A DNA stretch of 13,263 nucleotides from an uncultured Litorilinea sp. (lineage in GTDB: Bacteria; Chloroflexota; Anaerolineae; Caldilineales; Caldilineaceae), in assembly GCA_946885925.1 (NCBI GenBank), contig CAMPHP010000021.1, forward strand, positions 1-13,263, written 5' to 3'. The notes under the pieces are model-generated. The model had not been told where the DNA came from and did not search any database. It saw only the letters and a program-made list of their open reading frames with translations. Made by a program: the position numbers and the translations under genes. Below, piece by piece: positions 7,998 through 13,263 of this stretch; the stretch's first letter is position 1; each line of letters starts with the position of its first letter.

Positions 7998-9095
7998 ATG
8001 ACCACTGAAATTAGTGGACATGCCAACTTTTCTCAACTGCGCTATGCTCAATGTTGGGAAGATGCCGACCTGCTCCTTCGTGCCCTCGCACCGGCAAGCG
8101 AACATCGACTGCTGTCAATTGCTTCCGCTGGAGATAACACGCTGTCGTTGTTGGCTAGAGCGCCAAAACAGGTGGTGGCGGTAGATCTCAGTCCAGTCCA
8201 GATTGCCGCCCTCGAAATGCGCGTTGCTGCCTTTCGCCACTTAGATTATCCCGAGGCTATGCAACTGCTGGGGGTTCATCCTAGTGAGGCGAGATTGGAC
8301 CTCTACACCCGCTGCCGCCCACTGCTTTCCGCGGGTAGCCAGCAGTATTGGGATGACCATGCCGCTGACATTCAGGCTGGCATGATTGCACAGGGCCGTT
8401 TTTAACGCTATCTTCGTATCTTTAGCCGCCGCATTCTCCCCCTCATCCATTCGACGGAGGTACGCTACAGTCTGCTCCACCAGCGTAGCTTGGTGGAGCG
8501 CTACCACTTTTATGCAACCGTTTGGGACACGTGGCGCTGGCGGCTGTTTTTTCGCATCTTCTTTTCTCGTCTACTCTTGGGGCGGTTGGGGCGGGACCCT
8601 GCTTTTTTTCGCTATGTCGAGGGGGGTGTTTCCTCCAATTTGCTAAAGCGTACGCGTGAAGCACTTACACTGCTTGACCCCACGAGCAACCCCTACCTTC
8701 AGTGGATATTGCTGGGACAGTACAGTAGTGCGTTGCCCTTTGCTTTTCGTCCCCGAAACTTCCAGGCCATTCGCCGCAACTTGCCTCGCCTAGAGTGGCA
8801 TACGCTGTCGCTGGAGGAGTATCTTGCACAAGCCAGATCTGCTCACTTTGACGGCTTTAATCTGAGCAACATCTTTGAATACATGAGCGAGCCAGCCTAT
8901 CATCTTCTGCTTGAGCAGATTGTGCGGGCTGCCCGCCCTCGCGCGCGGCTGGTCTACTGGAACTTACTTGTGCCGCGACGACGTCCTATAAGCTTTGCAG
9001 ATCGGCTGCTCTCACTGGATAATCTCGCTACTCGGCTCCATCGCGAGGATCATGCTTGGTTCTATAATGCATTGGTAATTGAACAGGTCGTTTAA
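7998..9095 (+). pseudogene. DUF3419 / BtaA-like aminocarboxypropyltransferase, interrupted by one in-frame TAA
   Basis: DUF3419 proteins include BtaA, which transfers the 3-amino-3-carboxypropyl group of S-adenosylmethionine to diacylglycerol to make a betaine-lipid precursor. Starting at ATG 7998, the N-terminal part has the family opening FSQLRYAQCWEDAD (11-24), the SAM-binding SIASAGDN (40-47) and AVDLSP with D63. Codon 136 (8403-8405) is TAA where the family reads GRFERY. The same frame then continues without another stop to 9095, with LGRLGRDPAFFRYVEGG, NLSNIFEYMSEPAY and ARLVYWNLLVPRRRP. Read through, the product would be 365 residues, near the family's usual size. A GAA-to-TAA change would explain it. 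The piece up to 8405 retains the SAM site; the second piece could restart only from TTG 8490 or GTG 8493. I see no Shine-Dalgarno. The family is confident; whether the stop is real or a sequencing error next to a T-run cannot be told here. Confidence 0.82.
8403..8405 (+). other. Premature in-frame TAA in the DUF3419 gene
   Basis: The context is GGC CGT TTT TAA CGC TAT, where family members have Gly-Arg-Phe-Glu-Arg-Tyr. Flanking codons stay in the same frame on both sides, so this is a substitution (G to T beside a T-run) and not a frameshift. Confidence 0.85.
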
Positions 9096-9102
9096 CCCAT
9101 CT

Positions 9103-10158
9103 ATGTCGTTCATTTCTGTAGTTTCTGTGGTTTCGGTAACCACTTCTGCCCAAAAGCAGGAGTTCTGTGCGATTGCACCCGGCTTGCTACCTAATCAGCT
9201 TGACCAACAACAGGCCGATCAGCATCTTGTCGCCTATGTTGCAGGGAAAGCCGCCGCCCGTTGTTCACTCTGGTGGCGTGCAGTCCCTTCCGCCGCGGGG
9301 CAGCGTGTGGGGTGCATCGGTCATTACGCAGCTGCGGATCGTGCGGCTGCGGCAGAGTTGCTGGCAGTCGCTTCTGCTCAGTTAGCTGCGGCTGGTTGTA
9401 CATTTGCCGTGGGGCCACTGGATGGCAGCACTTTTCGCGCCTATCGTTTTGTAACGCAGCGGAGTTATAACGGCAGCATCCGCCCACCATTTTTGTTGGA
9501 GCCGGATAATCCTGATGCTTGGCCCGATGATTTCATTGGGGCAGGGTTCACGTCGTGGATAGAATATGTCTCGTCCCTGGCAGCCTTACAAGGAGTCGAC
9601 CCGCGACTTGAAAAGTTGACACCCACGATCGAAGCCCAAGGAATTCACCTGCGCTGCCTAGATCCTGGAATTTCTGACCCCACACACTTTGGCCCTTCAC
9701 ACTTTGAAAAAGAGCTTTCACGCATCTATCCGTTGGTGATGGCTGCTTTTGCGGAGAATCCTCTATTTGCGCCCATCTCCTGTGCGGAGTTTGTGGCTCA
9801 ATATGCGCCTGTACGCACATTGCTCTCGCCAGATTTGGTGGTTTTGGCCGAACGAGGAAACGAAGTTGTGGGCTTTCTTTTTGCCCTGCCCGATTTTGCT
9901 CAGGCGCAAAGGGGCGAAACGATTGACACTGTGATCTTCAAGACACTCGCTGTGTCGCCTGCCTTGGCAGGGCTCGGCTTAGGCAGCCTGCTTGCAGCGA
10001 CTGTCCATACCAAAGCATATCAACTTGGCTATCGCTGGGCGATTCATGCGCTGATGCATGTGGAAAATCGCTCACGTCGCATTAGCGCGCACAATGCCCA
10101 GCCTTTCCGTGGTTATACCCTCTTTGCACGCCCACTGACCCCCACCGCTGGTCTCTGA
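9103..10158 (+). CDS. Two-domain GNAT-family acyltransferase
   Basis: This 351-residue protein looks like a tandem GNAT. The N-terminal half (about 20-150) carries CIGHYAAADRAAAAELL and AVGPLDGSTFRAYRFVT, seen in a two-domain GNAT group. The C-terminal half has VVLAERGNEVVGFLFALPDF, then the acetyl-CoA pyrophosphate-binding loop with G290-x-G292-x-G294 in SPALAGLGLGSLL, and ends with LMHVENRSRRISAHNAQPFRGYTLFAR. GNAT enzymes move an acyl group from acyl-CoA to an amine; the substrate here is unknown. The ATG at 9103 is 7 bp after the DUF3419 stop, so the two are likely co-transcribed and perhaps translationally coupled. A TTG at 9079 in the same frame would overlap the upstream gene and is less likely. 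There is no strong Shine-Dalgarno. A hairpin follows directly. Confidence 0.85.
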   Translation: MSFISVVSVVSVTTSAQKQEFCAIAPGLLPNQLDQQQADQHLVAYVAGKAAARCSLWWRAVPSAAGQRVGCIGHYAAADRAAAAELLAVASAQLAAAGCTFAVGPLDGSTFRAYRFVTQRSYNGSIRPPFLLEPDNPDAWPDDFIGAGFTSWIEYVSSLAALQGVDPRLEKLTPTIEAQGIHLRCLDPGISDPTHFGPSHFEKELSRIYPLVMAAFAENPLFAPISCAEFVAQYAPVRTLLSPDLVVLAERGNEVVGFLFALPDFAQAQRGETIDTVIFKTLAVSPALAGLGLGSLLAATVHTKAYQLGYRWAIHALMHVENRSRRISAHNAQPFRGYTLFARPLTPTAGL

Positions 10159-10163
10159 GATAA

Positions 10164-10193
10164 CACAACGCCAGGGGATCCCCTGGCGTTGTG
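10164..10193. terminator. 30-bp perfect palindrome, likely bidirectional terminator
   Basis: CACAACGCCAGGGG and its exact complement meet around a central GATC, giving a 30-bp perfect palindrome. It sits between the convergent GNAT gene (stop 10158) and the lyase gene (stop 10218). As RNA it forms a GC-rich 13-bp stem with a 4-nt loop on either strand. Confidence 0.8.
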
Positions 10194-10217
10194 CGTACAG
10201 AAAGGTAGGTGGTGCAA

Positions 10218-11183
10218 TTAAGCTGCTGGACGCTCTAGCAGGCCGGATTGGTCGAGTGCTGTCACAACAGCTTGCGCTTGAGCTTCGGTTAAATTGATAA
10301 AAGGCGGACGCAAATTCAACCAGTTGGGGTCTTGATAGACATGAGCCGCCATCTGCTTGAGCGCAGGGATGGCGGGTACATCCTTGAAGAGCGGGCGCAT
10401 CTGGTTCACAGCTTCCTGCAATTCAGGGGCTTTGTCATTCTGCCAGTTGTCATAAAGCTGGCGCTCCAATGGAGCGATCAAATTGGCAACTGCATTGATG
10501 CTGCCTGCTCCTCCCTGTCGTAATGTCTCCAACAGATAGCGTTCAGAGCCGGTAAAGATACCAAAACCAGGGAAGTTGGTAAGAAGCGCCTGTAAATTGT
10601 TCCAATCGCCAGAACTATCCTTGATTCCTACGACGGTCTCCGGGTATGCCTTGATTAGCCGTTCAATGAGTGACAAACTAAAGCTCACTTGGGCAACTGG
10701 CGGGATGTGATAGAGGTAGACGCGCAGTCGTGTGTCTCCCACCCGTTCAATTACCTCAGCCATCGCATTAAAGATGCCATCATCGGTGACCCCTTTGTAA
10801 TAAAAGGGGGGCAAAACCAAGACTCCACTACATCCTAGCTTCACTGCATGGGAAGTCAACAGCACAGTGTCGGGAATGGCACTCGTGCCTGTTCCCGGCA
10901 TCAATTGTGCCGCAGCCACCCCACTCTCCACCAACTGCTCCAACATATCGATCCGTTCGCTAATGCCAAATGAGTTGGCTTCGCTGGTTGTCCCAAATGG
11001 GCAAAGTCCGTGACATCCATCAGCCAACAATTTCTTGCTAAACGCAATCCAACGAGCCACGTCGGGGCTGAGATCGGCATGCACCGGCGTTAACGTAGGC
11101 GCAAAGATACCACGCAGCGGGCCAGGATTGGCTTGGCTTTCAGAATTATTGGAACTGTCAGAATTCCTGGAAAGAGTGGGCAT
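10218..11183 (-). CDS. DapA/NanA-family class I aldolase or lyase, substrate unknown
   Basis: This 321-residue TIM-barrel protein belongs to the dihydrodipicolinate synthase/N-acetylneuraminate lyase family, which forms a Schiff base between a catalytic lysine and a 2-oxo acid such as pyruvate. Visible family elements are FGTTSE (63-68, matching GTTGE), the catalytic tyrosine Y158 in YLYHIP, and the Schiff-base lysine K188 in VVGIKDSSGD. In DapA an arginine five residues after the tyrosine binds the aspartate semialdehyde carboxylate; here that position is V163. This argues against true dihydrodipicolinate synthase and for another oxo-acid lyase or dehydratase. The first 22 residues are a Ser/Asn-rich extension without hydrophobic character. 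ATG 11183 has only a weak GGA 8 bp upstream. It is transcribed away from the kinase and stands alone on its strand. Confidence 0.88.
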   Translation of the reverse strand: MPTLSRNSDSSNNSESQANPGPLRGIFAPTLTPVHADLSPDVARWIAFSKKLLADGCHGLCPFGTTSEANSFGISERIDMLEQLVESGVAAAQLMPGTGTSAIPDTVLLTSHAVKLGCSGVLVLPPFYYKGVTDDGIFNAMAEVIERVGDTRLRVYLYHIPPVAQVSFSLSLIERLIKAYPETVVGIKDSSGDWNNLQALLTNFPGFGIFTGSERYLLETLRQGGAGSINAVANLIAPLERQLYDNWQNDKAPELQEAVNQMRPLFKDVPAIPALKQMAAHVYQDPNWLNLRPPFINLTEAQAQAVVTALDQSGLLERPAA

Positions 11184-11490
11184 ATTTTTTTCCGTTAACT
11201 TTCGTATTTAAGATCAGTAGGAAGATCACATTCAGTAGAAGGGTGAATTGTAGTAGGAATAACAGGACAAATTACTGAGCCAATTGTGGAAGAATAGTGT
11301 CAAAATAGACTGATACCATTTTAGTGAAAAGCAACCTCGCTGTCAATGAACGGTGAATTGTCATCCAGAAAACGACATTACAGGTTTGTCAGTAATTTGA
11401 CAGCTTTCCATGCGAACGCTTGCTACATCTATTGTATACTCTACATAATGACGTGCTTTTTTGTATGATTTGACCGATTATTGCGAACTC
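11184..11490. promoter_or_regulatory. Divergent intergenic region with a TGTCA/TGACA cluster
   Basis: This 307-bp region lies between the lyase (minus) and the kinase (plus). TGTCA occurs at 11298-11302, 11341-11345, 11359-11363 and 11387-11391, and TGACA at 11398-11402. The last two form an inverted repeat TGTCA-N6-TGACA (11387-11402) that looks like an operator. A 10-bp direct repeat GGTGAATTGT lies at 11242-11251 and 11352-11361. TATACT at 11435-11440 is a possible -10 for the kinase, without a clear -35. The hexapeptide frame at 11448 is too short to call. No Shine-Dalgarno precedes the kinase start. Confidence 0.4.
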
Positions 11491-13263
11491 ATGACTTTCT
11501 TACGCCGTTTGTTGACACTCCCTAGCTTTCTTGAGCGCGAGAAGACGCGTGCAGCAAAATGGGTATACCTCATTTTGTTAGTATCTCAGCCCATTCTGGC
11601 TTTCTTGACGCTCACGCTGCTCTTTAGTAGTTTTGACACAAGGACTAAGGTGCAATTCCTTGTGCTCCAAGCAGGGATATCGGCTTTGTTTATTATGGGT
11701 CTATACCTTGTCCGGCGAGGTTATATTAGATTCATTGCTTTTGCAATTGTCACTCTCGCATATTTTGGAACCTTATATTCTCACGCTTGGGTTTTTCGTA
11801 CGATCCACGATCCAATCATAATTGGTTATTTTTTTCTTGTCCCATTGACTGGCCTCTTTTTTGGGATGAGAGTCATGTATATCATGACTGGTTGGTCTGC
11901 CTTGAGCATCGTCGTCACTTTTCTACTGGAACGTAATGGCATTATTGTTCCGCTCAAGAACGTTCAAGGCACTTTGGATGATCTTTTGGTAATACTCGTA
12001 GGGCTGGGACTCAATGCTGCTTTGGTACATGCATTGTTGACTGATTTGCAGGACAGTGTGACAGATGCACAACTCGCAGCCGCGGCATTAGCAAACACCA
12101 ATCGCGAATTAGAGGCTAATCAGCGACTCTTGCAACAGGCTCGTGATCAATTGGAAGAGCGTGTAGCCCAGCGCACCGCCGAACTTGCCCTTGCTAATCG
12201 CCAGTTGACTGATGAGATCATTGTGCGTCAAGAGAGCGAATCCCGTTTCCGCGGGCTGGCTGAGGCTTCTCCCGACTTTATTTATATTCGGGATGTGCGC
12301 ACAGAACAACCTACTTACTACAACCGCCCTAATTTATTGGATCATCCGGCGGAGACAGTTCTACCCAGCGAAGAGTTCCTCAGCCACGTACATCCTGATG
12401 ACCAGGCACTGCTCAGGGCATATTGGGATTGGACGCATGTTACCGACATGCAAACAGGCCAGTTTGAGTACCGTATGCGGCGCACCACCGGAGAATGGGA
12501 GTGGATTCAGAGCCGTGAGAGCATTCTGAGCCGTGAAGCTGATGGACTACCTCGCCAAATTCTCTCGACCCTGACAGTCATCACGCAACGTAAGGAATAT
12601 GAAGAAAACTTGCGGATGGCAAAAGAGCAGGCAGAAGCTGCTACCCGTGCCAAGAGTGAATTCTTGGCGAATATGAGCCATGAAATTCGTACACCGATGA
12701 ATGGTGTTATTGGCATGACAAGCTTGCTTTTGGCGACTCCGCTCTCTGTTGAACAGGCAGCGTTTGTCGAAACGATTCGTGAGAGTAGTGACTCTCTACT
12801 TGTTATCATTAACGACATTCTTGACCTCTCCAAGGCCGAATTTGACAAAATGGAGTTGGAATTCCAACCCCTGAATCTGCATCGTAGTATTGAAGAGTCC
12901 CTGGATCTGATGGCCCCCAAAGCCGCAGAAAAAGAACTGGAACTCTGTTATTATATTGCACCCCAAGCTCCGCTCATCATCCAAGGAGATGCGACACGCC
13001 TGCGCCAGATTTTTGTTAATCTACTCTCTAATGCCATCAAATTTACCCATCAGGGCGAAGTTTGTATCTCGGTTGAAGCGGAGAAGCTAGACCAGAATCA
13101 GGTGCAGCTTACCTTTGTTGTCCGCGATACGGGGATTGGGATTGCGCCAGAGAATTTACAGCGTCTCTTCCAGCCATTTAGCCAACTGGACACATCAAAT
13201 ACGCGTCGCTATGGTGGCACGGGGTTGGGTCTTGCCATCAGCAAGCGTCTTGCAGAACTAATG
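11491..13263 (+). CDS. Membrane PAS-histidine kinase (partial, 3' end beyond the window)
   Basis: The frame from ATG 11491 stays open to the window end, giving 591 residues. About five or six membrane helices occupy residues 25-185. They are followed by a coiled-coil linker (about 190-245), a PAS domain (about 247-370: [17 protein letters not shown], then [17 protein letters not shown]), a HisKA dimerisation domain with H397 in [10 protein letters not shown], and an HATPase domain with the N box around N510-N514, the G1 box DTGIGI from D546, and the G2 box GGTGLGLA from 575. The kinase therefore looks complete and active through the G2 box. Kinases of this architecture often carry C-terminal receiver domains, but that part is not in the window. 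The signal sensed is unknown; the sensor helices do not match a module I can name. It is divergent from the lyase gene across a possible shared operator. No Shine-Dalgarno is visible. Confidence 0.93.
   Translation, partial: MTFLRRLLTLPSFLEREKTRAAKWVYLILLVSQPILAFLTLTLLFSSFDTRTKVQFLVLQAGISALFIMGLYLVRRGYIRFIAFAIVTLAYFGTLYSHAWVFRTIHDPIIIGYFFLVPLTGLFFGMRVMYIMTGWSALSIVVTFLLERNGIIVPLKNVQGTLDDLLVILVGLGLNAALVHALLTDLQDSVTDAQLAAAALANTNRELEANQRLLQQARDQLEERVAQRTAELALANRQLTDEIIVRQESESRFRGLAEASPDFIYIRDVRTEQPTYYNRPNLLDHPAETVLPSEEFLSHVHPDDQALLRAYWDWTHVTDMQTGQFEYRMRRTTGEWEWIQSRESILSREADGLPRQILSTLTVITQRKEYEENLRMAKEQAEAATRAKSEFLANMSHEIRTPMNGVIGMTSLLLATPLSVEQAAFVETIRESSDSLLVIINDILDLSKAEFDKMELEFQPLNLHRSIEESLDLMAPKAAEKELELCYYIAPQAPLIIQGDATRLRQIFVNLLSNAIKFTHQGEVCISVEAEKLDQNQVQLTFVVRDTGIGIAPENLQRLFQPFSQLDTSNTRRYGGTGLGLAISKRLAELM

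Noticed and set aside
8390..8500. Frameshift in the DUF3419 gene
   Set aside because: Both halves are in the same reading frame; only one stop codon separates them.
1..13263. CRISPR arrays, tRNA/rRNA genes, insertion sequences, phage or defence genes
   Set aside because: No regularly spaced repeats, transposase motifs, RNA-gene signatures or defence-type domains were seen on either strand.

Overview
The window looks like a chromosomal segment of a bacterium of intermediate GC content. I infer Chloroflexota, probably class Chloroflexia. The reasons are a secreted GH3-like protein with a Pro/Thr (PTPTATP-type) linker, a two-domain GNAT protein, a DUF3419 protein, and starts that mostly lack a Shine-Dalgarno sequence. 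The phylum is an inference from protein style, not a search result. I see no rRNA, tRNA, CRISPR array, transposase or phage gene.

Layout. Positions 1-2418 (minus strand) hold a likely two-gene operon: signal peptidase I (lepB), then a long ORF that leaves the left edge and joins an AI-2E/PerM-type membrane permease to a HAD hydrolase domain. An AT-rich 528-bp divergent intergenic region (2419-2946) follows. On the plus strand come a 1025-residue exported and membrane-anchored GH3-like protein whose catalytic residues appear lost (2947-6024), and ATP-dependent PEP carboxykinase (pckA, 6241-7848) with a strong hairpin behind it. Next is a DUF3419/BtaA-like lipid-type aminocarboxypropyltransferase gene cut by one in-frame TAA (7998-9095), and 7 bp later a two-domain GNAT protein (9103-10158). 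A 30-bp perfect palindrome, probably a bidirectional terminator, separates these from a convergent DapA/NanA-family lyase on the minus strand (10218-11183). A divergent region with a cluster of TGTCA/TGACA motifs leads to a multi-pass membrane PAS-histidine kinase that runs off the right edge (11491-13263).

How the genes relate. lepB and the permease fusion are both envelope functions and may be co-transcribed. pckA is the gluconeogenic PEP/oxaloacetate enzyme and appears to be a single-gene unit between two hairpins. DUF3419 and GNAT look translationally linked and could act on one product, but that is inference. The lyase lacks the arginine that defines true dihydrodipicolinate synthase, so its substrate is open. 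The histidine kinase has no visible partner in the window.

Most notable: the permease-HAD fusion, the anchored GH3 pseudoenzyme, and the single GAA-to-TAA-type interruption in an otherwise intact DUF3419 gene. I found no clear evidence of a defence system or other large undescribed multi-gene system.
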